Source: Nissolia schottii (Eukaryota > Streptophyta > Magnoliopsida > Fabales > Fabaceae). From it: a stretch of DNA of 64,000 nt. The stretch is taken from assembly GCA_003254905.1 (NCBI GenBank), contig QANU01073741.1, positions 295,454 through 359,453 of the forward strand, read 5' to 3'. Below the pieces are notes generated by a model, which was given only the letters and a program-made list of their open reading frames with translations, was not told the DNA's origin and did no database searches. Of this stretch, positions 48,040-60,326 are shown in pieces. Position 1 is the stretch's first letter. The number at the start of each line of letters is the position of its first letter. The position numbers were made by a program, and so were the translations under genes.

Positions 48040-48540
48040 GATTGAGATGTTGTTGTTTTTGTTCAAATAATAAAGTTGTGTTAAGAGGCATGACATAATC
48101 TTCGAAAAAGTAATGAAATATAAAAATTATTATGGTATTTATATGGGGCAAAGTTCTCTAGATACCTATTTTCTTCATCGATATTCAAATCCAATACCTT
48201 ACTTTAAAAAAGCAAGTATTAAGCCACCTGTATAAACCAACTAAATATTGGTGAGAAAGTGGCTTACTTTGGGTTTAAGAAAAAAAAAAACTCAAATCTA
48301 GTTTTTTTTCTCGATTAAGTCATTGACATTCAAACCGTATTATTTGGTACCCGACTAACTTAACTTGACCTAACTAAGGTCTCTTGAAGGGGATAAAGGT
48401 CTCTCAACAAATTTTTTTTTGTCATTCTTAAGGCTCGAATTCGAGACCTCTCGTTAAGGGATTAGAATTCAAATCTAGTTTAGTTGTATTAATTTGGTTT
48501 GCTAATAGTTTAAAGAATGAGAATCTCAATTTATGAGGTA

Positions 48541-51500
48541 GAAGAAGAACATTAAAAAAATGATTAACATAAAAATAATACGTAATATTAGTTTTCTTTT
48601 TGTTTCATAAGTAGATATAACAATGAAAAAGAAATTTTGGTCTAGGATACTTGCAAGGCCAAAAATCAAAGTCCACTAAATAAATGGATTACTTCTTAAG
48701 GTGCATGTTTCAATTTGACCCACTAAGCTTCTTACCTTGTCCGTTTCAAGCCTATGCTCCACGAAGGCCCACAGTCCACATTCCTTCTTCTATTATCAAA
48801 TTGAGCAATTTGTGAGTATGAAATGAAATGTATTCAAAAGGTTAGGTTGGGCTTAAATATGTTTATTTGTCTTTGACAAATATCAAATTTTAGTTTTGAT
48901 CTCTACACTAGTTTTTTTGCTTTTAGTCCATTATTTTAACTGTGCATATTTAGTTCCCTAAATGACTTCAGGGATCAATAATTTGTATTTTTTATTTTTA
49001 CCTTTATACTATGCCATTTTTTTTTCAATCAATAGTTGGAATTATGCAATTTCTCCTGCACTACACGCCTTAAAACAGTTATACTTCTTGAGAGTCCTTT
49101 GTTTTTTGTTTCCTCAATTGAATGACTGACTTCATATTGTATTACCAGACACTCAATTAACCTAAATGAAATCCCTCTTATTACCACTCGTTTAATAGTT
49201 TATTGATATTTAATTATGTATTGTTCTCATAAAAGAAAATAGTAATAGTGTATTGTTTTAGAGGGAGTGATTCAATGTTCCAAAAAAAATTGAGGAAGTG
49301 ATTAGGTGAGAGTATTTATTATTTTTTTTATGTGAGAGGCAAATAGATTTTTCATCCATTAAATTATATTGTATGGTTAAGATTACATTCATGTTTAGAA
49401 ATAATCATTTTTAGAATTCCTTCTCTCTCCACTAACCCAATAATTTATCATATTCTCTTCAATGGGATTTTAAAAATAGGTATAGATAATGTAATCCTGA
49501 GCATACATTCTAAAAACAAATAGTTTTTAGCAATTGTTCTGTAATTGCTAGCTATGTTCAGCTCGAGAAATTATAAAACCAACTTAAGAATCAACTTCTT
49601 CAAATATATATTGATTCATTCTCATAACTCAAACCAAAACCATAGTTAGGGAGTGTGAATTCCTTAAAAATCGTCCATAAAATTAATTTTTGTTTATTTA
49701 TAAAAGAAATAAACATTAGGGGAAACATTGAAGTGGAAAAAGAGGATTGAAGGGTGTAAAGACAATAGGGTAGGTGACACACGTGAGAACCATCAAAAGG
49801 AACTCTTGTGGTATCTAAGGAAAGGTAAGTGTAGTAGAAGCTTTACTATATGGTCGCCATTCCATCATATACACAAAAGGTGTCTCTTTACCTATTTGCT
49901 AGGCTGGCATCACCGAACTGATTTGATTTTGTTTTTTCTGTTTTTTGGTTGAGAATCCAAAACGAGGGAAGGAAACCATTAGTGAGGAAAGTGAAGAGGA
50001 CAATTAGTCTAAAGAAAGAAAAAAGTGGACAAGACAAGGGAGAGGAATCTCCAAAAACTGCTGGTTAGTACATGAGAATTTAATTTTCCCCTTTATTTTT
50101 TTGTGCAAATTATGTGATGTTTACATCAGAAGATACATGGAAATTGGAACATGTCGTGCCTTCTAGATTTAGAGGCGATACAAAGGGATGCAAATCAAAT
50201 TAATCAATTAATCAAAGAGAGAGCTTAAATACCTCACACCTAAAGGTGAGGTTGATCAGTTCAAAAGGAGATTCTATAACCTTCCGGTACCCTCCGTACG
50301 TTGAGCGTGTGTTTGGATTTATGTTTGTGGGAGGGAGAATTGATTCTTAATAATTGGAGAAGTGTAAATTTTTCAATTCTAAAGCTGATGGGTGTCACAT
50401 TGTAAATCAAACATACGCTTAGTTAAGTGACCAATTATAAATGAGTGTTATATATAGAGAATTAAAATGAGTATTTGGCATAAGTAAAATGAATAACATT
50501 AATTAGTGTTGTTACTTTTTTTGGTAAATAATTAGTGTAATGTGTAGTTACTTGTTATTTTTGTTGGATATATTGGGTTGAAGAGGAGAACGAAAAATGC
50601 GTATTTTTGTTGGTGTGAATATCTCTTTTTTGGGACGTGTTTTAAATTTGCAAGGGACGAGCCTCAAAATGAATAATATCACAAGTGAGTAGGTTACATA
50701 TGATATTAGAGTCATTTCCCGAACTGATGCCCAATGATGACATTGGGCCCCACAAGGATGGTGAGGGGAGCTATGACTCTTGAAGTCTCACATTGATTAG
50801 AGAGAAGAATGACAGATGCTTTATAAAGAATGTAACTCTCATTGTTCTGCGTTTTAAATTCGTGAGAAACAAATCCTAAAACAGACAATCCACAAGCAAA
50901 TACGTTATTTTGTTATAAAATATATGCTACAACCTCACCTTCTCCGTCTTTTGTGCCCAAATTGATATTTCTATTTCTAATTTAGTTTGCTCAAGTACTA
51001 AATATCAAACTATATTTCACAACAATTTTGACTTATCTATAGTAATTAAAAATGAATTAGTTATTATTTATGAGTGTTGTAGAATGGGTAAGTTCTCGTA
51101 AAGAATTTATCAATTAAAAGAAATTAAAAAGGAAAAGCGGTCTAGTGCACTAAGTTCTCACTTTGTGAGATTTAATAACGAATAAAAAAAATAAAAAAAA
51201 TATATTCTCTAAGCACGTTTCTTCACATATTCCCTTATATACTCCAAGTCTCTTACGAATCATACTCTAAAAAAATGTGCAAGATTAAGTTAATTGAATA
51301 AATAGTTAATTGTATAATTTTTTAGGTTAAGATTTATAAAGCAAAGAGATTATTCCTTATTATGATTAAACAACAATGTACATGTTGGAGTAATGCAAGG
51401 ATCCGTCATTAACTAGTGGTCTCGAGAAAGAAAGAAAAAAACAATGTAAGAGATTTTGAGTTGATCCAATTATTCTATGCAATGTTTGAGCCATTTCTCG

Positions 51501-52740
51501 ACAACTATAAGATGATGTTATGTCAATGCATTTTCGTTTTTATTCAACATAGTCTCAGATTTTCTGGATGTGGGGCGTGATGAAGTGGAACATTATTTAA
51601 TTTCCTCCAAACAAGAACTACTCAGAAGAAGCTGCTACCCTATAATTAAGCTAGGAATGAATAAATTGATGGGTTGAAAATAAAAGAAAGGAAGGATGGA
51701 AGAAATAAAGTTGCATTTTAAGGAACTTAAACTAAAGCATGAGAGAGAGAAACATGTAAAACGTGTGATATTGTGCCTTTACAAAGTGAACTTAGTGAAG
51801 GATTCGTCAAGCTGGAATTACTTAATTTTTCCATAAGATAAGTTTTATCATTAAAAAATAACTTATAGGGCATACAAAAAGTAAGGGTTGTGTTTACTAT
51901 TTACTGCTACGTTTTCGCCGCCTGTGTTTGGCATTGGTACTTTTTTTTTATATATAAATGAGTGTTTGATTATGCTTTTCAGCATGTTAAAAGTAGCTTT
52001 ATTTTGGAGCTTGTTTGGTTTTCTTTTTTCATTAATTAATTTATTTTAAAAAAGTGGGATTGAGGTCTAAAATTTGTTGCAATCCAAATTAATGTTTTCT
52101 AGCTTTTACTCCTGACTCACAATTATTATTATTCTTACAACATATTCATTTTGTAATAATAGTGGAAATGAATTTATGAAAACTTAAAATTTGAGGAGAT
52201 TCAAACTATTGAGTTAAATGAGAAATAAACAATAGATTATACGTCATATCTTAACCAAAAAACCTTAGATAATAAGTTTATGGATTATACCAAATATATA
52301 TTATTCATTTATCCCAAACTGACTTAATTCTCGCACTTGAAACCACAACAATAACCACTTTTAAGACCAAGCAAATAAATCATTTCAATTTTAAATTACT
52401 TTGAACTGAAATAATTTTTGATAGAATAAATTTCATAATTTTACAAAATCGTAACCAAACATACACTAAATCTCCGTGTTATTGATCACCGAGAGTAGTG
52501 TATCTTCTCCCATAGTGCTTAGAGAAATTATAGCATATTAATACGTGTTTCATAAATATGCAATAATTTCTCTGATGTGTATTGCTACCGGTGGAGTAGC
52601 TAGGTTGTCTATACTAATAAGAATATCTAATAGTATTAGCATTAACTAATTGTCAAGCAAGTGCAAAAGAAGCACTATATTATGTGCAATGCAGCAGATT
52701 AAATATTATCGATAGAAATAAACAAATAGTGTTGTGATCT
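48541..52740. other. intergenic region with repeat remnants
   Basis: No gene found. At 48840-48970 the words TTAAATATGTTT, TTTTAGT..TGATC and TTTAGTCC match a widespread legume repeat phrase. At 50629-50910 two similar stretches (GTTTTAAATTTGCAAGGGAC and GTTTTAAATTCGTGAGAAAC) flank ATTGATTAGAGAGAAG and TTTATAAAG, resembling an old LTR-type fragment. The rest is AT-rich spacer. Confidence 0.45.
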
Positions 52741-53004
52741 CTATAATGCAGTAATGGCAGAAGGATCAAGTTGATGGCTGGTACGCCTCTTATGGTGAGC
52801 AATGAAAGCATCAGCCTTCTTATCGATGCCGGGCTCTGCCACCCCCCAACGGCCTCTGTCTTCGTCGCTAGGCCACACTTTCCGGCACGTGTCACATGCG
52901 TATTCGCATCGCCCTCCTTTCCCCTTCTTAAGAGATTTGAACATATTGAAAACAAACAACAAACTAAACATTGAACCCTTCCTCTGCCTCTTGTTATCTG
53001 CCAT
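52741..53004 (-). CDS. small unnamed plant protein with WPSDEDRGRWGVA core, paralogue A (87 aa)
   Basis: A single-exon gene. The product begins MADNKRQRKGSMFSLLFVFN and has a central KVWPSDEDRGRWGVAEP at about residues 42-58, followed by IDKKADAFIAHHKRR. This core is nearly identical in the gene at 55077, while the flanks differ, so selection acts on the core. A basic N-terminus, then a hydrophobic MFSLLFVFNMF stretch, then C-x-x-C (CDTC, about 38-41) are visible. I recognise the type as a plant-specific small protein of unknown function, and would not assign a role. A TATA-like GTATAAAT lies at 53073-53066, about 65 bases upstream of the ATG. Confidence 0.8.
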   Translation of the reverse strand: MADNKRQRKGSMFSLLFVFNMFKSLKKGKGGRCEYACDTCRKVWPSDEDRGRWGVAEPGIDKKADAFIAHHKRRTSHQLDPSAITAL

Positions 53005-53065
53005 TGTAGAGTAGTACCTAGTTGATAAATTATGGTCATGAGCAATTGCTGAGTTAGTGGTCTCA

Positions 53066-53073
53066 ATTTATAC
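53066..53073 (-). promoter_or_regulatory. TATA box of small-protein gene A
   Basis: GTATAAAT on the minus strand, 62-69 bases before the ATG. Gene B has a near-identical TATAAATTGA context. Confidence 0.55.
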
Positions 53074-53107
53074 AAGAGGGGGCTCCCATTCTAAAATTGG
53101 TTGGTGA

Positions 53108-53108
53108 A

Positions 53109-53148
<40 letters not shown>

Positions 53149-53191
53149 GTTGTTGTTGTTGTTATAATATAATATAATATAATATAATATA
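53108..53191. repeat. compound microsatellite (ATT)n-(GTT)n-(ATAAT)n
   Basis: ATT repeats for about 40 bases, then GTT for about 15, then ATAAT for about 25. It lies just upstream of small-protein gene A and is likely to vary in length between accessions. Confidence 0.95.
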
Positions 53192-55076
53192 GTAGTGAAG
53201 AATATATAAGATAGCACGGAAATGTTTGATGGTGGTACCAAACTTAAGATTGGGGCAAAGGCACATTTGCTATGGTCCGTTACTTTTGTACTTAGACCCA
53301 TGCGGGTTTTAGGGTACTGTCAATAATGCACGATTGTTGGTTCTGCTTTTATTTTTAGTTTTTGTACTTTCTTTCCATCCGATCTAAGATTCACCTCATA
53401 ATTTGATTGGCACTTTATGCAAATAGTTAGCTAGCTTAAGCTTTTTGTGCGCTCGTGAGTGAGTACTGCATGTCAATCATCGATTTACTTCATCTCTTTA
53501 CGTATTCCTTTTCATTATGGAATCAATTCTTTCAGGTTATTTTAATTATAAAAAATTTGCTAATTTGTAGTGAATAGTGATCGAGTTTCACATTTTCACA
53601 CACAATCTATTTGGTATGTCTAATGTGACACCTGCTCTCACCTAGCCAAAAGTTTACCACGAATTTTATCTTCACAGAAGCTTTTACCTAACACCCTAGT
53701 TTTTTTTTTCCCATTTATTTTAGATGTTAACTAATTAGCTGGCGCACTTGTGAGTATAGAGCATCTAAGAAATTTGGCTTAAACCATTTATCATTTTTAC
53801 CATTGGAGACTTGAAACTTCCGCCTCTCTTTCATTAAACAGGCATGTAATTTTGCAATGATGCTGGTTTCATGTTTAAGTTAAACCCAATGATGATTAGA
53901 TTATCATCTTCAATTGATTATGATTTTCTCATACTAGTACAAGAGTGTCACGTTGTTACAAGAGAAAGAGACACAAATTTTGTTACAAAAACAACTATCA
54001 TAACTCAAGCTACTCAAGTTATGTTATATCCACTTATCAAATGTGGGACGTCATGCCAACTCATCTTATTTACCATTAGATAGATTTCAATAGACCTCAC
54101 ACTTCATTGATATCTCATCTAATGATGAATGAATAACGAGTTGACATGACGTCTCATGTTTAATGAATACAAATAACATTTTTCTTGTTATTCCTTCTAG
54201 TCTACTTTATTTATCACTTCCATATATGTGGTATATTTAGATTGTGCCTAAATACAATAATTTTTTAATGTATCTAAAAAGTGAAAGTGACATGTAAAAT
54301 AGGCCAAATGGAGAATATTACACGCATGCTGTTTTCTATCTCTTCCATGACTCTCTCTGGTAAACTCTGTTTTATTTTGTTCGTTTACTTGGTGAAAATC
54401 AGTCGCTGGCTCCATTTGCATGTAATTAATTTGCCGGGATTTCCAGGATTGTTCATTGGAGAAACATAGAATAATAATACGGTAGTAAAAGGGGGAGGGG
54501 GGGCTAAAAAGAAGGGATCAGAACCAAGGGCTCGGGAAACGTGGCTGACAAGAAACATGTACAACGTACGGTATTGTCTGCTCCTTAAAGAGACTACAAA
54601 CCCATTTCCTGGTATTTCCAACAGCTGGCGTTCACTTCATTCTTCCCTGTTCACTCTTCACTAATATAATAATAATTGTCCTTGCCGCTAATATACATAA
54701 GAACTCCTTTAAGTCACTAAGATAAAATTATAATATAAGAGTAAGGCAATAATTTTTGGTGAAGTTAGGTCCATTCAATTCTTAAATATAATATTAGAGC
54801 CTATCCTATTGTAGACTCATTTGTTTTGCTGAAATGCAACCTATTTATTTAGAAGAGCGTGGAAACAAGGATGGAAAGAACTAATGATGTAATAATTTGT
54901 TGAAAGCAGCAGATGAAAGGGAGAAACTTTGAAATCACAAAGTTATTCATGTTAACATTAATTATTTGTGGTTCACAAATTATAATCAATAATACCTAAG
55001 TACAAACAGAGAGTGTCACAATGAAATAAAAAATAAAGAAGATCCATATTACAAATTCAATTCATGTTTTCATTTT
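53192..55076. other. spacer between the two small-protein genes
   Basis: Apart from the hairpin element at 54039-54161, no gene or regulatory feature is evident. It includes the 3' UTR of gene B on the right. Confidence 0.5.
54039..54161. mobile_element. short hairpin MITE, about 120 bp
   Basis: The left arm ATGTGGGACGTCATGCCAAC is matched by the right arm, reverse complement ACATGAGACGTCATGTCAAC. Pairing extends further inwards with mismatches. No coding capacity. Confidence 0.65.
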
Positions 55077-55355
55077 TCACTGCTGGACTTGAGCTTGGCA
55101 GTGAACTTCAGATTCCGAAACGCGCTTCTTGTATCGGCGAATGTAATCGGTAGCTTTCATGTCAATGACAGGATCGGCGACGCCCCACCGGCCTCTGTCT
55201 TCATCACTAGGCCACACTTTGGTCCCTGCCCTTGTCCCTTCTTCATAGTAGTAACCATTGTTGTTGTAGTTAGATTTGTGCCTGTTGCTGGATTTGAAGA
55301 TGTTGAAAACAGACATGAAAGATGAAGATTTCCTTTGCCTGTTGTTTCCTCCCAT
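55077..55355 (-). CDS. small unnamed plant protein with WPSDEDRGRWGVA core, paralogue B (92 aa)
   Basis: Single exon. The chosen start gives MGGNNRQRKSSSFMSVFNIF, which aligns with the start of paralogue A (NRQRK against DKRQRK). An in-frame upstream start would add 19 residues that do not align. The core KVWPSDEDRGRWGVADP lies at about residues 47-63, followed by IDMKATDYIRRYKKR. A Tyr/Asn-rich stretch (YNNNGYYYEE) separates the basic N-terminus from the core, and the C-x-x-C of paralogue A is missing. A and B are 2 kb apart in the same orientation, a clear tandem duplication. Function unknown. Confidence 0.85.
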   Translation of the reverse strand: MGGNNRQRKSSSFMSVFNIFKSSNRHKSNYNNNGYYYEEGTRAGTKVWPSDEDRGRWGVADPVIDMKATDYIRRYKKRVSESEVHCQAQVQQ

Positions 55356-55494
55356 TGTGTTTAGTAGTGAAAATTGAATGAATACTAGTATACTAGCCTT
55401 AGTGACTAGCAATTAAGTATAGAGAGGAAATTGGGAGAGGGATGCTGTGTGTGTGTTGTGTTGTGTTACAACTTGTTGGCTAGGTGTGTGTCAA

Positions 55495-55501
55495 TTTATA
55501 G
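55495..55501 (-). promoter_or_regulatory. TATA box of small-protein gene B
   Basis: CTATAAA on the minus strand about 140 bases before the ATG, followed by TTGACAC. Its context resembles that of gene A. Confidence 0.45.
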
Positions 55502-58500
55502 TACTAGGCAAGGCTTTGTTTTTAAACTAAGATGAAGGGGTGGGGGGGAGAATCTGATTCAAACAAAGGGGAAAAAACATGTCATGACCAATATTCATGG
55601 TTCAAATGAAACTGGCATGGAGCAGTAAACAATGTTCTAGCTTTTGGAAAAAGGCACATTTTCTGTGGTCCGATGGTTTTCTTGCTTCACATGAGCAGTC
55701 CATAGGGTTGGTATTTGTTTCTGTAGCACATTATGGTGCACGCTGCACAGTTGTTGGGCTCCAATTTGCTCCTCAATTTCCACGTTATTATTGTCACCGT
55801 TGGGAATAGTGACCATTATTGTCTGATTTCTATTAATCACACGTAAAATAAAATCACATCTCATGATTCATATTCACTTTTAAAGCCCAAATGTGATTAT
55901 GTGTGCGATTAATAATTGTTGGATCAAGCGCTTACCATTAGGCTAAAAGTTATACCTGATAGCAAAAGCGTAACTTTATTTCTTTATAGTTTCTCATTAC
56001 CACATCTAACATTTATAGGCGCCATAACCCAGGATGTTGAGTCTTTCGAATTCTAAGAGTGATATTGGCTAATTTAAACCAACAGTAACATATCTAACAT
56101 ATCACTATGTTACCATATAAGAATTTTTCTAGTAAGAAAGCGTTTTATTTGATCTGCATGATTTTGTGTGCACGTTCTACTACTTGACTTAGACCTACCA
56201 AATTCCTTTTTCAATTATTATTGGGACAATTCAAAGTTATCCTTCAAATTTTACAACTACAAACTATGGTAAGGTCTAGATGGATCTCTCAATATGTAAT
56301 ATCACTAGGTCATATCAGAAGCACAATCCCACAGCTAGCTATATGAGAGGGTACAATTATTAATTGTTTAGGGTTTAGCATTTGGTTTGATGCTTTGTTG
56401 GTACATTTGTTTATTAGAGATCATTCATGGGTTAATTTGTGAAGTTCTAGTTAATTCCATAGCACTAAGTGTAAATCATTTGGGAGCATGGGATGCTCCA
56501 AACCATATTTTTGACCGTATTAAAAGTTTCCATTTTAATGGCGAAGCAAGATGTACAACTCTACAAGAACTTGATTATATTTTACAAATGACATATTACT
56601 TGTTCATAAAGGCAGTGCCAAAATAAATTAATAGAGGGACAAGTTTATTCAAGTCTGTCACCTGCATACATTAATATAAATATGCCAGAACAACAGAGAT
56701 ATATATGTAACTTTAGCATCAAGAATAAGAGTAATTGGTTATTAAGTGAGTGAAGAATGAAAAAGTGTAGTCAAAGAATGCTTTATTGTTTGGTTCATGC
56801 ACAACACAGGAAAGGGAGCCTAAGGTAAGGTTTAGGTGTTTCTCAAATATTTTAAAACAAAAAGTGAGTTCTGTTTAGGTGCTTTTTTATCAAAGTTGAT
56901 TCTTCTAAGCAATTAAAATTCTCTTGAACCGTAGAAAGTACTGATTTGCTTTAAGCAGATGGTGACCAGCTAAGAGGGAAATTAATACACACACCAAATT
57001 GATAAAAACCACAATTACAAGTTTCAATCTAAGTAATCCCAAAATATCTGAGACTCAGTAAATTTGCATTATTGCCTGCAAGCTGTGATGGAATCTGTAA
57101 CATATAATATCCCTCAATTAAAATATTTGTAATGGCCTTAATGGTTTGGTATACCCAACTTGTACTTTTAGACTTGGACCCCTATTATTATTCCTTCTTT
57201 GCATTATTTGAACTGCTATTTTTTATTTTATTTTGAGCCATTGAGATGATGTTTCCTTGCTGTCATCACTAATCGTGATTATGTTAAGCTCTCAAAATTA
57301 TGCTAAACAGGAGAATAATGAGAGTTCTTTGCATGATTCTAAAACAACCGTATTAAATTAGTTTAATTTTTATCCGCGATTAAGGTGAAAAATATTATTA
57401 TCACTATTTAATTATATATTTGTCAATTAATAAAATTGTCAGAGACACGACTCTTATAATTTAGAAATAAAATATTTAAAAATATCCCTTTATCTGATGT
57501 GTTTTTTAGGCATTAAATTTTTGTCGTTATACCCCATCTAACAAATTGTGTGCGTGTATATATTATAAGAGAATTAACTTTTTTTTATTAGTATTTTATG
57601 TTAATGTCAACATATGAATAGATAGTAGTACTAAAATAACAGAGCAAAATTAAGTTATACTGATCAATTAATATCAAAATAGTAACAGTAAATGGGCACA
57701 AACTGCATTAATTTGGAAAACAAGTGCTACTGATCAATTGAGTTAGGCGGAATCTACATACATATCACATACAATGAAGAATAAAGTAGATGTACCCTTA
57801 TGTTTTCTTATTCTTAACTAGCCAATTATGAAAGCAGGATGCTGTGAAAGCAATCGGTCTCATAACTGTGACTCTTCCTTTTGTATAAGATATGGTTACA
57901 TCTTTGTAATATTCTGCAAAGATTTACTTCCCACCATCAATATATATTTTATAAGAGCTAGCAAGGCAACAATATGGTTGATGGTTATGCAAAGAGGAAA
58001 AAAAAACCCAAATGTTTCAAGACCTATCAACAACAGCAAAAGCTGCAATGTTACAAATGATCTTTTTGGCTTGGATAAAGTAGTTTTTACTTGTATGTTG
58101 TATGATTTATTTATTCTCTCTTTTCTATTTCTTTATATTTGTATACATCTAATACCAAATTTGTACTTATAGACTTATAGTGTGATTTAACTTGCAAATA
58201 TTCGCATCTTCTAAGAAAAGCTAGATAATTATGTTAAAGGAGATCATCTATGTGTTTTAATGGTTTCATTAAGTACTAACTTTTTGTAAAGATGATTGTG
58301 GCTTATTCTTTTAGCGTTTTAAATTTCTTGGTCTCAATAAGAAAGTGCAAGTAGATAGAATTAAAGGGAAAGGACATAATTACCAGGTGCTCGTTGCTGG
58401 TACTAGTAAATAATCAACTAGATGTGTCACTTAGGCGCATAATATTCTCACCCTTCCTTTTCTCAATTAAATATATACTCTTTTCGGTTTAATTTATCTA

Positions 58501-59790
58501 TTACTTTCACTTGCACATTGAAAAACTAATGGATCTAATACGAATAAAAATGATAGATAAATTAGACTATAGAGTATAATATTAAGATACGGTGTTATAA
58601 TTGATATGATTTTCTTGCTTCCCCAATTAACTAATGTGCCAGGTCACTCAAAGCAATGCAATGCTACCAAATGAAGACTCTGAAAAAGATGCATATATGC
58701 CCACCAGCATTCAAATTGATATTCAGTCCACTTTTAGTTGTCGTTTTTAACTTTTTAAATATAATATTGATTGGATATATTTAGATGTAATTCAGTCAAC
58801 ACTTTATTAAAAAAGTGAAAAACGATAATTAAAAGTGCACGGAATAGTATGTTTCATGAAAAAGAGACGGGAGCTATTGTTCACATATGCCATTTATTGA
58901 TTTAAAATATAATGCACAATCTGAACTTATGAACTTCTACTGGGTAAAGAAAATCAAGGATGACCATCCAACAATAAAATCCACAAGGGTGTGGCTAAAT
59001 AGCAAGAATTAAGCACATTTGTAGGGAGGGAGTTCAGTATTCTTTTCATGCCTCATGAATGTGTAATTATTTGTCAATTTTCGTTTTTTTTTATTATAAG
59101 AAACAATAGTATATAATTATCTTTTGACAAAGAAATAATACTAACAAGTTAGTTGAGTGATAAATAAATTCATTTATTTCTTAAAGTTTTCAAGGTTTGA
59201 GACACAGGAAGAAAAAAAGATCCATGTTAAGAGTCCATCACAATAGCCAAACTAAATTAGTCGATCTACTAATAATGAGTTTCAATGCAAGGAATAAAAA
59301 TATATAAATAATAAATAATTATGCATGGAGAGTTGAAATTCGGGATTGAAAAACCTTTTTTTTACTTATGAAAAAAAAATTAGATGATTTGATTTTCTAC
59401 ATAATTTTTCATCTAAATTTTATGATTCATATCATTAAAATTTGACAAAGTTTTACGTTAGTGGAAAGCGGTGTAATACAACCCTCATCTTTTACTTAGA
59501 TTTAAAATTAATTATGAAAAAGATTTCAACAAAACACAGAGACAGAGTTTTATTTATTTTCGGCCAAGTTATAGGCTTCTTCCATTGATTGTAAACCTTC
59601 ATAATATTTTCATTTAGCAAAACGGCCCAAATAAGAACGGAACCAATCCAATCCAATCCAATCAATAAATGTCCATCCCTATTATCATTTTCTCATTTTT
59701 CCTTTTTGTTTTTGTCTTTTTTTTTTCTTTTTATTATAAAAAAAAAATAAATTATTCGATTTATTTCCTGATCACATCTCAATATCTGTT
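55502..59790. other. intergenic region, no gene recognised
   Basis: AT-rich spacer. A plus-strand open frame at 56387-56626 (79 codons) and another at 57828-58172 (114 codons) show no domain. The only structured item is the short inverted-repeat element at 58474. Near 59885 an ATT run lies in the intron of the next gene's leader. Confidence 0.5.
58474..58578. mobile_element. short MITE, about 105 bp
   Basis: The left end TATACTCTTTTCGGTTTAAT and the right end, reverse complement TATACTCTATAGTCTAAT, form inverted repeats that continue with TTATCTATTA and TTATCTATCA. Flanking AT-rich sequence hides any target duplication. Confidence 0.6.
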
Positions 59791-60326
59791 GCTGAAGACT
59801 ATGCGTTGAAATCCAACAAGGACGAGATCCCTAGCACCGTTTCTTTGCCAGAACTCAAGGTATTCTCTTCTCTTTCACATACACATATTATTATTATTAT
59901 CATTATTATTATGCCTTAATCTAATCTGCGTTCCTCACGGTAGAATGTTCCAAGTTGGGGTTTTCTGAATCCGATTCGAATTTTTGTTTTTCTAACGATT
60001 TTCTTGGCTGGGTTTTGCTTAAATTTCAAAAGGGTTGTGAAAAATCCTATCTTTTCGAAGTGGGTCGGTGTCTGAATTCTATGTAACCCTGGCTTCATGG
60101 ATGATATGTGTATTGTACTGGCCTTGTTTCCATCGGCTTATCTGATTAGATTATCCTAATGTTAGCGCTGTTAATAAGTTTAGTTGCTGGGTGCCCTCTG
60201 TTGAATAAGTATTCATCATAGAGTATAGCCTCATCATGGCCTTATTCATGCACAGTTGACCCTGTATCAATCAATATCTTCACATCTTATCGTATGCTTC
60301 CTCCTTGTGACTTGGCTAGATATAAG

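Larger units (their letters stand above)
36083..48540 (+). repeat. tandem array of three MADS-bearing units plus the start of a fourth
   Basis: Each unit begins with a GAGGT..CTTGAAG...GGTCACCC-like phrase and then GGCTCGAACC, continues through nested MITEs and a TTTATAAGC promoter, then the MADS frame, and ends with TGTATGGGGGCAAAGTTCT and a CGATTAAACCAC-like tail. Unit 1 spans about 36083-38020, unit 2 about 38024-46540, unit 3 about 46545-48374, and a partial fourth about 48375-48540. Subtracting later insertions, the unit is about 1.9 kb. The copies differ enough to show the array is not recent. Confidence 0.8.

Noticed and set aside
56387-56626. 79-codon frame that looked like a worn retroelement fragment
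   Set aside because: No motif of any element could be identified, so naming a family would be a guess.
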